From Burkholderiales bacterium (GTDB lineage: Bacteria; Pseudomonadota; Gammaproteobacteria; Burkholderiales; SG8-41): a DNA stretch of 64,000 nt. This document shows positions 9,032-18,249 of the stretch, piece by piece (position 1 is the first letter of the stretch; the number at the start of each line of letters is the position of its first letter). Both the position numbers and the translations under genes were made by a program. The notes under the pieces are model-generated. The model was not told where the DNA came from. It did not search any database and saw nothing but the letters and a program-made list of their open reading frames with translations. The DNA is taken from assembly GCA_019749945.1 (NCBI GenBank), contig JAIEPF010000001.1:62001-126000 (forward strand). Reading direction: 5' to 3'.

Positions 9032-9172
9032 GGGGAAAGGATAGGAGTTTCTGGGCAACCCGGGGGTCAGACCGCAACCGCAACCCGAAGTTTAACGCGA
9101 CTGAACACGCCTTGTCAGAGCGGATATGGCCGATGCCGACGCAGCAGTCACCCGCCCGGCACAAAAGCAGGA

Positions 9173-10336
9173 TCAGGCCGGCAGCCTGGCCGCAATCCAG
9201 TCCGCGACAAAATCAACACCCACCTGGCGGTTATCGACATGGGCGTGTTCGGCCCCGCCGTCCTCGGCGCTGAACACGCGCAGGGTTTTGTGTCTGGAGC
9301 CGATGGCGTCATAAAGTTTCTGCGCGTTTTCCGCCGGCACCACGCGGTCGTTGGCGCCGTGGGTGACCAGGAAGGGCATGGTGATCTGGTGCGCGACATC
9401 CTTCAGCGTAAAACGCTTCGCGATTTCAATGCCGGCATCGGCATCCGCGGCACCCACCACCCACTGGAACTGGAAATTCGACTGCGCGACCTTGTTGCCC
9501 TCGGCCTGCGCTTTTTCCTTGATGCGGATCTGCCAAGCGGCCAGATCCCAGTGCAGCGCGGTCATCGCAACACCCGCGGCATAACGTTTCTCGAAGGCGG
9601 CGATGCGCGCCGAATAATAACCGCCGAAACTGTAGCCCATGATCACCACCCGCGCCGGGTCGACGTCGGCGCGCGCAGCGACATACTCATACGCCGCGCT
9701 GCCCGGCACCTCGTAATCGTAACGGCTCGGCATGCCGCGGAAACGCAGCGTCTCGCCCTGCCCCGGCCCGTCGATCGCCAGCGTGTGCATGCCGCGCCTG
9801 GCGAATTCGAGCCCGGCGAAAATCACGCTCATCTCCTTGCAGTTGTCCATGCCGTTGAAAATGACCACCGTCGGCGCGCGCAGCGAAATCCCCGGCGCCT
9901 TCATGAACAGCGCCGGCAAGGTGGTGCCTTGATACGGCACCTCGACGAATTCGAGATTGGGGTGGCTGCGGCTGAGTCCCGCCTGAAAACAGCGATAGGC
10001 CCTGCGCCCGACTTCGGCCTTGGCCGCGCCCGGCGGGATGAAGCGCTCGCCGGTGTAGTAATAGTTGCCGGCGCGCATATAGTAATTGCCCGCCGTGCGG
10101 TCCTTGCCTTTTGCTGCCGCGGCATCCGCGGTTTTTTCAACCCGCGCCGCCATCGCGCACCATTCCTCCTGCCAGGCCTGCGGCTCGCCCTGCCGTGTTT
10201 TCAGTTTTTCGGCGATGCGGTCGATTTCATCCATCGCCACCACGCCGTAGGGCGCCATGCCCTTGCACGCCAGTGCGGCGTTGGACCACAAAAAATTGCC
10301 GGGGAAATGATCAATCCAGAAACCGCGTGTCGTCAT
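9173..10336 (-). CDS. Alpha/beta hydrolase (FrsA / dihydropseudooxynicotine-hydrolase-like)
   Basis: A 387-residue hydrolase with a helical N-terminal domain (~1-130) before the alpha/beta core, an architecture shared with FrsA-type esterases and 2,6-dihydropseudooxynicotine hydrolase. The nucleophile elbow is GYSFGG (Ser near residue 236), the acid probably in THGANDRVVP (~330) and the histidine in EDGGAEHAHVDN (~364). The start at 10336 has GGAG 6 nt upstream. A much longer frame reaching 11479 is an artefact of the opposite-strand Bug gene. The substrate is unknown; C-C or ester bond hydrolysis would fit the family. It is divergent from the Bug receptor gene. Confidence 0.82.
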   Translation of the reverse strand: MTTRGFWIDHFPGNFLWSNAALACKGMAPYGVVAMDEIDRIAEKLKTRQGEPQAWQEEWCAMAARVEKTADAAAAKGKDRTAGNYYMRAGNYYYTGERFIPPGAAKAEVGRRAYRCFQAGLSRSHPNLEFVEVPYQGTTLPALFMKAPGISLRAPTVVIFNGMDNCKEMSVIFAGLEFARRGMHTLAIDGPGQGETLRFRGMPSRYDYEVPGSAAYEYVAARADVDPARVVIMGYSFGGYYSARIAAFEKRYAAGVAMTALHWDLAAWQIRIKEKAQAEGNKVAQSNFQFQWVVGAADADAGIEIAKRFTLKDVAHQITMPFLVTHGANDRVVPAENAQKLYDAIGSRHKTLRVFSAEDGGAEHAHVDNRQVGVDFVADWIAARLPA

Positions 10337-10495
10337 GAAAACTCCAGTCGGGATGGTGCTGCGCGTTGTTTTTTTAATCGTTGTTGTCGCGCCGGGCCGC
10401 CGCAGTTTGACAGATGGTTTGACACAATGACAAGGGAATGAAAACATCACCCGCGGCACAAACATGACATCCAACCGTGCCGGGGGAGAACCACC

Positions 10496-11458
10496 ATGCT
10501 TCGTTCGACCATCATCGCCGTCGTGCTGTTCGCCACCATCACCGGCGCTGCGGCGCAGGCATATCCGGTCAAACCGGTACGCATGCTGGTGCCGTTCGCA
10601 CCCGGCGGCAATGTCGACATCACCGCGCGCACCGTCGCACCGGGACTCGCCGAATGGCTCGGGCAGCAAATGCTGGTGGAAAACCGTCCCGGCGCCGGCG
10701 GCTCCATCGCCACCAACGCCGTGGCCAAGGCGCCGCCCGACGGCTACACCATCCTGATGGCATCGAGCAGCGTGATGACCAACGGCCCGGCGCTGTACCA
10801 GAACCTGCCCTACGACATCGTGCGCGACCTGGCGCCGGTCGGCCGCGTCAGCGTGGTGCCGCTGGTCATCGTGGTCCATCCTTCCGTGCCGGCAAAAACC
10901 ACGCGCGAACTGATCAATGTCGCCAAGGCCCAGGGCGGCAACATGCTGATGGCCAATGCCGGCGTCGGCACCACCAATCATCTGGTGGCCGAACTGTTCC
11001 TGATCCGCACCGGCACCAAAATGAATCTGGTGCCGTACAAAGGCAGCGGACCCGCGCTGATGGATCTGGTCGCGGGCCAGATGTTTGCGCATGTCGACCA
11101 GGTATCGTCGGCGCTGCCCTTCATCAAGGCCGAACGCATCCGCGCCATCGCCGTCACCACGGCGCAGCGCGCAGCGGCGCTGCCGCAGGTGGCGACACTC
11201 GGTGAATCGGGTGTCCCCGGATTTGACGCCAGCACCGTCACCGGCATCCTTGCGCCGGCGGCAACACCGCGCGACATCATCACCCGGCTCAACGGCGCGC
11301 TGAACAAGGTGCTGGCCGCACCCGCGACACGCGAACGTTTCAGCGCACTCGGCGCCGAAGTTCAGCCGAGCAGCAGCGAGGAACTCGGCAAGTTCATCCG
11401 CGAGGATCTCGCGCTGTGGGTGAAGGTGGTCAAACAGGCCGGGATCAAGGTCGAATAA
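10496..11458 (+). CDS. Bug/TctC-type tripartite tricarboxylate transporter substrate-binding protein
   Basis: A 320-residue periplasmic binding protein with a Sec signal peptide (LRSTIIAVVLFATITGAAAQA). The mature protein opens YPVKPVRMLVPFAPGGNVDITAR and continues VENRPGAGGSIATNAVAKAPPDGYT, both hallmarks of Bug receptors that bind carboxylates. No TctA/TctB membrane genes are next to it, as is common for the expanded Bug family of Burkholderiales. An RBS (GGGGGAG) precedes the ATG. The ligand is unknown; the divergent hydrolase could act on the same compound, which is inference. Confidence 0.92.
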   Translation: MLRSTIIAVVLFATITGAAAQAYPVKPVRMLVPFAPGGNVDITARTVAPGLAEWLGQQMLVENRPGAGGSIATNAVAKAPPDGYTILMASSSVMTNGPALYQNLPYDIVRDLAPVGRVSVVPLVIVVHPSVPAKTTRELINVAKAQGGNMLMANAGVGTTNHLVAELFLIRTGTKMNLVPYKGSGPALMDLVAGQMFAHVDQVSSALPFIKAERIRAIAVTTAQRAAALPQVATLGESGVPGFDASTVTGILAPAATPRDIITRLNGALNKVLAAPATRERFSALGAEVQPSSSEELGKFIREDLALWVKVVKQAGIKVE

Positions 11459-11505
11459 ACCGCATTCGCCTTGCCTCATCGCAACCCATTGTTTTTATTG
11501 ATATT

Positions 11506-11877
11506 TTATTGCTGCTGAGCCTGCTGTGCGGCAATGTCGCGCCGCACCTGGTCCATGTCCAGCGCCTTCGCCTGCGTCAGCACGCTGTCCAGCCCCGCGG
11601 CCGGCAAAGCGCCGGACTGCATGAACACGATCACTTCCTCGCGGAACAGCAGAATCGTCGGAATCGAGCGGATGGCGAAATGCGCGGACAACGCCTGCTC
11701 GTCATCGGAGTTGACCTTGGCAAACACCACGTCGGGATGTTTTTCCGAAGCGGCTTCGAATACCGGCGCAAAACTTTTGCAGGGGCCGCACCACGGCGCC
11801 CAGAAATCGATGATCACGATTTTGTTGCCGGTGACTGTGCTTTCGAAATTCTCTTGAGTTAATTCAAGCACGGGCAT
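11506..11877 (-). CDS. Thioredoxin family protein
   Basis: A 123-residue thioredoxin with the intact active site FWAPWCGPCKSFAP and the cis-proline segment IRSIPTILLF. The last ~25 residues (KALDMDQVRRDIAAQQAQQQ) extend beyond the classic fold, a tail seen in some thioredoxin-like proteins. The start at 11877 has AGGAG 8 nt upstream. It lies immediately downstream of a truncated second copy of its own 5' half, which could produce a short leader peptide ending just before this start. Confidence 0.9.
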   Translation of the reverse strand: MPVLELTQENFESTVTGNKIVIIDFWAPWCGPCKSFAPVFEAASEKHPDVVFAKVNSDDEQALSAHFAIRSIPTILLFREEVIVFMQSGALPAAGLDSVLTQAKALDMDQVRRDIAAQQAQQQ

Positions 11878-11881
11878 GATT

Positions 11882-12061
11882 TCAGCTCCTGTCCAGAGAG
11901 CCACTTGCGGCCCCCGCTGCGCCGCTCCCGCAAACGGGCCTGCGGCTAACGAGTCGCGGCGCGCGCCCGCACCACGGCGCCCAGAAATCGATGAGCACGA
12001 TCTTGTTACCAGTAACCGTCGCCTCAAAATTCTGCTGCGTCAATTCCATCACCGCCATCAT
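11882..12061 (-). pseudogene. Truncated thioredoxin copy (5' part only)
   Basis: From the ATG at 12061 (AAGGAG 6 nt upstream) the frame reads MMAVMELTQQNFEATVTGNK and IVLIDFWAPWCG, nearly identical to the intact neighbour (LTQENFESTVTGNK, IVIIDFWAPWCG). Directly after WCG the homology stops and 28 unrelated residues follow to a TGA at 11884-11882. The second active-site cysteine and the rest of the fold are missing. This looks like a tandem duplication in which a deletion removed the 3' part of the upstream copy. Confidence 0.85.
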
Positions 12062-12111
12062 CGCGCTCCTTTTCGCATGAAGCGCGATGATGTCACAAAA
12101 TCACAAACCGC

Positions 12112-12753
12112 TCAGGTGCCGATGACGCCACCGTCGTTCCTGCGAATCACCACCGTCGCCGAACGCGGCCGTCCGCCGCCCGGACCATCGGGCCAGGCAC
12201 TGACGGCCTTGGGGTTTTTCGGATCGCTGCGCTCGGACGAGGTTTCACCGGGATGCTGGATGTTGACGAACAGGGTCTTGCCGTCGGGCGTGGTCACAAC
12301 CCCCGTCACTTCGCAACCATTCGGCCCGGTCAGGAAGCGGCGGATTTCGCCGGTCCTGATGTCGGCCGCCAGCATCATGTTGTTGCCCAGCCGTTCATAG
12401 GGACCCTTGTTCAGCGTGCTGGTCGAGACATCGGTCTGGATCCACAGCAGGCCGCCGTCATCGAACCACAGACCGTCGGGGCTGCCGAAGGCATCACCCT
12501 TGCTGTTGCCGCGCTGCGCCGGGTCGGCGTGCTGCGGATCGCCGGCAAGCGCAAACAGGTCCCAATCGAATTTCATGCCGGCCGGGTCATTGCCCGCCTC
12601 GCGCCAGCGGATGATCTGGCCGAACACATTGCTTGCGCGCGGATTGGCGCGGTCCGTTCCCGGCCGGTCCCGGCCGCCGCGCTGACTGTTGTTGGTCAGC
12701 GTGCAATAGACTTCCTTGGTCGCGGGATGCACGGCGATCCATTCAGAGTCCGA
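12112..12753 (-). pseudogene. C-terminal remnant of a PhoX-type alkaline phosphatase (DUF839)
   Basis: The readable homology starts near 12753 with SEWIAVHPATKEVYCTLTNNS and continues through NVFGQIIRWREAG, GSPDGLWFDDGGLLWIQTD, GPNGCEVTGVVTTPDGKTLF and VNIQHPGE, all PhoX C-terminal segments. PhoX proteins are roughly 600-700 residues; only about 210 remain and there is no room upstream for the rest before the kinase gene at 12964. The frame can be extended to 12837, but those residues match nothing I recognise and no RBS is evident. I call it a 5'-deleted pseudogene. Confidence 0.75.
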
Positions 12754-12963
12754 CCGTCGCTGTAACTGTGGCTCATCTGCGCTCCCGGGTGTGGAAGCCG
12801 CACACCTTAAAGCCCGATGGTTACAAGCCGGTGACAAGCGCTACGCACCAGATTGATGCATACGCGGGATCAATGTTCGGAGTAAAGTGGATGCAACAAT
12901 AAAAGCATCAAAGGATGTCATGGATAAATGTCATGAACCGTTGCATGCCGAGGCACCCGGATC

Positions 12964-15900
12964 ATGACGCGAAGTCTGAACATCCGTCCCGCCGCGATCA
13001 TCGCTGCGATCGTGCTGCTGATTGCCGCAGCCGACATGCTGGGCTGGACCGCCGGCATCCCTGCACTGGTCCGGCCCGTCGCCGGCCCGGCCATGGTGTT
13101 CAACACCGCGCTGTGTTTTGCGCTGATCGCGCTGGCGGTGATGCTCGACAAGCCGGATACATTGCAAAACATCCGCATCCAGCAAGGGCTGGGCGGCAGC
13201 GTGATCATCGTGGCGGGCGCGGTGCTCGGCCAGCACCTGTCCGGCATCACGGTCGGGCTGGACTGGCCGTCACTGCACCGCTGGTTTGCCGACGACAATC
13301 CTTACCCGGGGCGCATGTCGCGCCCCACCGCCTGGTCTTTTCTCTGCTGCGGCGCCGTGCTGCTGCTGATGCACCGCGTGCGCAGCCTGCGCCAGGGTGT
13401 GCTGGTGCAAATCCTGACACTGCTGCCCGCGGCCATCGCTGTCGTCGCGCTGATCGGCCTGATCCTGCAACTGCGCTTTGTCTACGCGAATTACCTGTTC
13501 GCCGAGATGGCGGCGGCGACGGCGGCCTGTTTTGTCGTCATCAGCATCGCGCTTTGCCTGTGCTGGCGCAGGGCGGCATGGTACCGCTCCCGCACCATCC
13601 TGAACAATGAAAGCCGGCGCATCGGCCTGATCGGCGCCCTGATCCTCGCGGTTGTGACATCCTTTGCCGTGCTGGCCGGGTTCAGCACCGCGCAACGCGA
13701 AGTCGAGTCCACGATCAGCGACGGTTTGCTGCAGGCGCTGAAGAACAACATCAGCCTGGTCATGCTCAATGTTGATCAGCGCAGCGAGCGGGCGACCACC
13801 ATCTCCAGCCGCCCCCGGGCGGGCGAGTACCTGCTCCATCTGCAATCCCGGCACGATGAAGCGGAAAACATGCGCCGACTGGCGGAATTGGCCGGGAGTT
13901 TCCTGCCATCGGGCTTTTCGGGGGTTGCATTTTTTGATGACAGCGGCAAGGAGGTGCTGCGGGTGGGGCAATTTGCGGATCGGCCGGAGTGGCAGCTTAA
14001 GCTCAAGATGCCGCATGAGTCCCATTTGCTGTGGTGGAACAACAGTCTGGTGCTCAGCACCCGCCTGCCCGTCATCAAGGACGGCAAGGTCGTCGGCGCA
14101 GTGCTGGCTGAACAAACACTGACGGCACTGACCAGGGCGCTGGACAATATTGAAACGCTGGGTGAGACCAGCGAGATCGGCATCTGCAAGCTGGAGGACG
14201 ACCTGTTCCATTGCATCCCGCAGCGCTTCATGCCCGGGGTCTATCGCGTTCCGTATGCAAAGACGCTGCCGATGAGCCGGGCCGTTGCCGGTGAAACAGG
14301 GGTGCTGCGCACCCGCGACTATCGCCGGCAGAACGTCATCGCCGCCCACGGTCCGATCGGCGGTCTCGGCTTCGGCATGGTGATCAAGGTCGATACCTTC
14401 GAACTGTATACGCCGATCCGTGAATACCTGAACATCGCGCTGCTGCTGTTATTGCTGTCCAGCGCCGGCGGCGGATGGATCCTGTATGCACGGCTCAAAC
14501 CGCTGGTCGGTGAAATCGAACGCTCCCGGGATGCCGTCAGGGAACAGGGGGCGCGCGCGCTGCGCGTCAGCGAAGACCGCTACTCGGGCATCGTCACCTC
14601 GGCGATGGATGCGATCATTGCCATCGACGAGCGACGCTCAATCCTGCTGTTCAACCGGGCGGCAGAGCGCATGTTCCAGTACAGCGCCGCGCAAGTCATC
14701 GGCCGCCCGCTCGACATGCTGCTGCCGCTGCGCTTCCGCGCCGCACATGAGCAGCATATCCGTGAATTCGCGCAGTCCGGCGTGACCGCACGTGGCATGG
14801 GGCGCCTCGGCACCATCTCCGGCCTGCGCGCGAACGGCGAGGAATTCGCGATAGAAGCCTCCATTTCCCAGGTTGGTGTATCGCTGGACAAGATCTTGAC
14901 CGTCATCCTTCGTGACATTTCGGAACGCATACGGACGAAGGAAAAGGCAAAACAGGCCGCCGAGGTCCAGGCACGGCTGGCCGCGATCGTGGAGTCGAGC
15001 AACGATGCCATCATCATGCGCAGCCTCGACGGCAGGATACTGACGTGGAACGCGGCAGCGGAACGCCTCTTCGGCTGGAGTACGGCGGAGGCCATGGGCC
15101 GCCCCATCATCATGATCGTCCCGCCGGAACAGATCGGCATCCTGGCCGCCAGCATCGAGCGCGTAAAGCAGGGCGAAACGATGGAATCGGTCGAAACCGT
15201 CCGCCTGCGCAAGGACGGGTCGCGATTTTTTGCCGATATCACATTTTCACCGGTCAAGGACGAACATGGCAGGGTCATCGCAATCTCCAACACCACCCGC
15301 GACATCACCGAACGCAAGCAGGCGGAATCCGCGCTGCGCGAACTGTCCCGCCGCCTGCTCGAAACCGAGGAAGCCGAACGCCGGGCCATTTCGCGCGAGC
15401 TGCATGACCGCATCGGCCAGGACCTGTCGGCGATCAATCTCACCATCGATCTGATGCGCATGCACCCGGACAACCCCCGGCACAGCCTGCAGTCCCGCCT
15501 TGATGACATGCAAAAGCTGCTGCACGCATCGATCGACAGCACCCGCGACATCATGGCCGACCTGCACCCCGCCGGCCTCGAAGACGCCGGTCTCGCCGTC
15601 GCGCTGCAATACCACGCGGAACGCATCTCGCAGCGCCTGCAGATTGCCGTGACCGTGAACAACGGCTGGCACGGCGCAAGGCCGGCACTGGCCATCGAAC
15701 TGGCGCTGTTCCGCATCGCGCAGGAAGCGGTCAGCAATATCGCCAAACACGCCGATGCCCGGACCATCCGCATCGATCTTGAAGAGTACGCCGCAAGCAA
15801 CCGGCTCGTACTGCGCATCAGCGATGACGGGCGCGGTTTCGACACCGCCGCCCCCCGGCCCATGAACCACGGCCTGCGCACCATGCGCGAACGCGCCCGG

Positions 15901-15984
15901 GCCGTTGACGCCACGCTGCGCATCGATTCCGCGCCGGGCCGCGGCACCCGCATCGGTGTCGAACTGCAGCGGAGCGCGGCATGA
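12964..15984 (+). CDS. Membrane sensor histidine kinase, PAS-PAS, NarX/HisKA_3 type
   Basis: A 1006-residue sensor kinase. Residues ~10-200 hold several membrane segments (AAIIAAIVLLIAAADMLGW and others). A further TM near 220 (LIGALILAVVTSFAVLAGF) is followed by a ~250-residue extracytoplasmic sensor region and another TM near 495. Two PAS domains follow (ITSAMDAIIAID at ~540 and VESSNDAIIMRSLDGRILTWN at ~678). The HisKA_3 box is SRELHDRIGQDLSAINLTIDL near 813, and the ATPase part has EAVSNIAKHA and SDDGRGF. The stop overlaps the next gene (ATGA), a NarL-type regulator, so the two are a cognate pair. The signal is unknown. Confidence 0.9.
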   Translation: MTRSLNIRPAAIIAAIVLLIAAADMLGWTAGIPALVRPVAGPAMVFNTALCFALIALAVMLDKPDTLQNIRIQQGLGGSVIIVAGAVLGQHLSGITVGLDWPSLHRWFADDNPYPGRMSRPTAWSFLCCGAVLLLMHRVRSLRQGVLVQILTLLPAAIAVVALIGLILQLRFVYANYLFAEMAAATAACFVVISIALCLCWRRAAWYRSRTILNNESRRIGLIGALILAVVTSFAVLAGFSTAQREVESTISDGLLQALKNNISLVMLNVDQRSERATTISSRPRAGEYLLHLQSRHDEAENMRRLAELAGSFLPSGFSGVAFFDDSGKEVLRVGQFADRPEWQLKLKMPHESHLLWWNNSLVLSTRLPVIKDGKVVGAVLAEQTLTALTRALDNIETLGETSEIGICKLEDDLFHCIPQRFMPGVYRVPYAKTLPMSRAVAGETGVLRTRDYRRQNVIAAHGPIGGLGFGMVIKVDTFELYTPIREYLNIALLLLLLSSAGGGWILYARLKPLVGEIERSRDAVREQGARALRVSEDRYSGIVTSAMDAIIAIDERRSILLFNRAAERMFQYSAAQVIGRPLDMLLPLRFRAAHEQHIREFAQSGVTARGMGRLGTISGLRANGEEFAIEASISQVGVSLDKILTVILRDISERIRTKEKAKQAAEVQARLAAIVESSNDAIIMRSLDGRILTWNAAAERLFGWSTAEAMGRPIIMIVPPEQIGILAASIERVKQGETMESVETVRLRKDGSRFFADITFSPVKDEHGRVIAISNTTRDITERKQAESALRELSRRLLETEEAERRAISRELHDRIGQDLSAINLTIDLMRMHPDNPRHSLQSRLDDMQKLLHASIDSTRDIMADLHPAGLEDAGLAVALQYHAERISQRLQIAVTVNNGWHGARPALAIELALFRIAQEAVSNIAKHADARTIRIDLEEYAASNRLVLRISDDGRGFDTAAPRPMNHGLRTMRERARAVDATLRIDSAPGRGTRIGVELQRSAA

Positions 15985-16616
15985 ACATCCGGGTTCTGCT
16001 CGCCGACGACCACACGGTGATGCGCGCCGGACTGACCACGCTGATCGAAACCGGTGCGGCGGCCAGCGTGGTGGCGGCGGTCGCCAACGGGCGCGACGCC
16101 GTCGAGGCCGCCGTCCGTCTCAAACCCGATGTCGTGGTGATGGATATTTCGATGCCGGATCTGAACGACATCGAGGCCACCTTGCTCATCCGCCAGCGCT
16201 GCCCGGCAACACAGGTCGTGATCCTGTCGATGCATTCCAGCCGGGAGCAGGTGCACCGCGCCTTTGCCGCCGGCGCAAGCGGATACGTGCTGAAAGACGC
16301 CGCCGGCACCGAAGTGCTGGCGGCAGTGCGCGCTGCGGCCGGCGGACGGCGCTACGTCAGCCGCGCGATCGGTGATTTCGCGAGCGCGGGCCATGTCATG
16401 CCCGCCGGCCCGCTGGCCAGCCTGTCCTCGCGCGAACGCCAGGTGCTGCAGTTCGTGGTCGAAGGCAAATCCAGCACCGAAATCGCCCGCCTTGTCCACC
16501 TTTCGCCAAAAACCGTGGAGACCTATCGCAGCCGGCTGATGAAAAAACTCGGCGTCGCCGACCTGCCCGCGCTGGTCAAGTTCGCGATTCAGCACGGCAT
16601 CACGGCCCTTGACTGA
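15981..16616 (+). CDS. NarL/FixJ-type response regulator
   Basis: A 211-residue regulator. The receiver domain has acidic residues in VLLADDHTVMRAGL, the phospho-acceptor aspartate in VVVMDISMPDLND (~54) and the conserved lysine in SGYVLKDAA. A LuxR-type HTH follows (LSSRERQVLQFVVEGKSS, then IARLVHLSPKTVETYRSRL). It starts inside the last codons of the upstream kinase (4-nt overlap), the classic arrangement of a translationally coupled two-component pair. Targets are not evident. Confidence 0.92.
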   Translation: MNIRVLLADDHTVMRAGLTTLIETGAAASVVAAVANGRDAVEAAVRLKPDVVVMDISMPDLNDIEATLLIRQRCPATQVVILSMHSSREQVHRAFAAGASGYVLKDAAGTEVLAAVRAAAGGRRYVSRAIGDFASAGHVMPAGPLASLSSRERQVLQFVVEGKSSTEIARLVHLSPKTVETYRSRLMKKLGVADLPALVKFAIQHGITALD

Positions 16617-16764
16617 TATTGTGCGCGGAAAATTATAAACTATTGATTTAATTGATAATTTTTTAAGCCGGCAACCAACTCTCCCTACAGACCCCAGACG
16701 GGGCCATGGCGTTCAATGGCGGCATGAAAACCAGGCCGCACGCCGTGACCGGGCGGTCGCAAAC

Positions 16765-17187
16765 ATGATCGCCAGACCGCCGATCGCGCTGATCGTCGAG
16801 GACAGCAAAGCCTTCAGTAACGCGCTGCGCGAATTCCTGACGCTGTGTTTTCCCCAGTTCGAGGTGCATGAAGCGCGCACCGGCGCCAGCGCGCTGGAGC
16901 AATTGCAGCGGCTGCAGCCGCGGCTGATATTGATGGACATCCAGCTTCCCGACATGAACGGTCTTGAAGTCACGCGCCGCATCAAGGCGCAGGCGCCCGA
17001 TACCGAGGTCATTGCGATGTCGATGATGGACGGACAGCGCATCGCCGAAAAAGCCCTGGCCGCCGGCGCCGCCGGTTTCATCAGCAAAGACCATCTGTTC
17101 CAGGACCTCGTAGCGCTGCTGGCGCGCTTCAACGACCCGCATCAAAAAAACAAACGCCCCCTGCAATCGACACCCGCTCAGCCATGA
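16765..17187 (+). CDS. Single-domain response regulator (receiver only)
   Basis: A 140-residue receiver domain without output. Acidic pocket in LIVEDSKAFSNALREFL, phospho-acceptor in RLILMDIQLPDMNGLEV, the Thr/Ser switch in IAMSMMD and the lysine in AAGFISKDHLF are all present. The start follows a 148-nt AT-rich spacer after the NarL gene, so a separate promoter is possible. Its stop overlaps the next gene by 4 nt (ATGA), tying it to the binding-protein and kinase genes downstream. Confidence 0.88.
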   Translation: MIARPPIALIVEDSKAFSNALREFLTLCFPQFEVHEARTGASALEQLQRLQPRLILMDIQLPDMNGLEVTRRIKAQAPDTEVIAMSMMDGQRIAEKALAAGAAGFISKDHLFQDLVALLARFNDPHQKNKRPLQSTPAQP

Positions 17188-18233
17188 ACCATCCCGCCCC
17201 CGCTTCCCGAAGCCCGCATCTGCTGCGCTGGAGCGCGCTCGGCGCCGCCGTCATGGCCGGCGCGGCATTGCTGATTTTATTCTGGACCCGCCAGGACGCC
17301 CCGCCCCCGCGGGCGACGGAAAAGCTGGTGATCGCCCACGTCGCGCAGCCGGCGTTCGCGCTGATCTACATCGCCGCGGCCCGCGGTTATTTCGCAGAAG
17401 AAGGGCTGAACGAGGAGTTGCAGCCCCACGCCCTGGGGCGGGATGCCCTGACCAGCGTGATCGAAGGCAAGGCGGATCTCGCCACGGCGTACGAAACACC
17501 GGTCGTCAGGCGCATCTACGAGGGCGACGCACTGGGCATAGTCTCGGCCCTGCATACCTCGAAATTCAGCCAGGCACTGCTCGCCCGCCGCGACAGCGGA
17601 ATCGCCGCGATCAGCGACCTCAAGGGCAAACGCATCGGCGTGACCCCCGGCACCTCGATGGAATTCCTGCTGCATCTGCTGCTGGCCACGGAAGGTGTGC
17701 CCGCCACCAGCGTCACCAGGGTCAGTCTCGAACCGGCGGACTACGAGTCGGCGATCATCCGGAAACAGGTCGATGCGCTGGTGGTTTTCGGCACCCATCT
17801 GCAGTCGCTGCAGCAGCAAGCCGGCAAGGATGCGCTGGCTGTTTTTTATTCCGACCTCTACATTGAAACCTCGCTGCTGGCCGGCATGCGCGACAAGCTG
17901 CTGGCCAAACCGCTGGTGATGCAGCAACTGCTCAAGGCCATCGTGCAGGCGCAGGAATTCACCCGATCCAATCCCGCGGAAAGCCTGGAGATCGTGGTCA
18001 AACAGCTCACGGATCGATATCCGGAATCAGCCATCCGCCGGGCCTGGACAGACCTCCGCTTCGACATTGAACTCGACAACCTGCTGTTGACGCTGCTCAC
18101 CCAGGAAGCGCGATGGCTGCGCGATGCCGGCGCATTCGGCACCGCGGTGCCGGATTTCAGGCAATACATCCTCGCGGAATTCCTGCATGACGTGAAACCC
18201 GGCGCCGCCACGCTGCATGCCCGTCATCACTGA
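17184..18233 (+). CDS. NMT1/THI5-like (SsuA/ThiY-type) extracytoplasmic binding protein, membrane-anchored
   Basis: A 349-residue periplasmic binding-protein fold. The N-terminus has one hydrophobic segment (WSALGAAVMAGAALLILFW, ~14-32) without lipobox or obvious cleavage site, so it may stay anchored. The core reads LVIAHVAQPAFALIYIAAARGYFAEEGLNEELQ, then GKADLATAYETPVV and LKGKRIGVTPGTSMEFLL, typical of NMT1-type receptors. No ABC permease or ATPase gene is near. It lies between a receiver gene and a histidine kinase gene (ATGA overlap upstream, 16 nt gap downstream), so I infer a sensory rather than transport role. Confidence 0.85.
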   Translation: MNHPAPASRSPHLLRWSALGAAVMAGAALLILFWTRQDAPPPRATEKLVIAHVAQPAFALIYIAAARGYFAEEGLNEELQPHALGRDALTSVIEGKADLATAYETPVVRRIYEGDALGIVSALHTSKFSQALLARRDSGIAAISDLKGKRIGVTPGTSMEFLLHLLLATEGVPATSVTRVSLEPADYESAIIRKQVDALVVFGTHLQSLQQQAGKDALAVFYSDLYIETSLLAGMRDKLLAKPLVMQQLLKAIVQAQEFTRSNPAESLEIVVKQLTDRYPESAIRRAWTDLRFDIELDNLLLTLLTQEARWLRDAGAFGTAVPDFRQYILAEFLHDVKPGAATLHARHH

Positions 18234-18249
18234 AACGGCCGGAAAAACC

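Noticed and set aside
7850..10441. 863-codon plus-strand frame opposite the RND adaptor and hydrolase
   Set aside because: Arg/His-rich sequence without homology, a GC-rich shadow of the minus-strand genes.
9173..11479. 768-codon open frame on the minus strand covering the hydrolase and the Bug gene
   Set aside because: Only the part from 10336 leftward resembles a protein family; the remainder is the opposite strand of the Bug receptor gene.
14580..16595. 671-codon minus-strand frame opposite the NarX-type kinase
   Set aside because: Ser/Arg-rich antisense of kinase and regulator domains that are clearly coding on the plus strand.
16617..16764. Separate promoter TTGACT...TATAAA for the receiver gene
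   Set aside because: The spacing is 19 nt and the -35 overlaps the end of the NarL gene; too weak to list as a feature.
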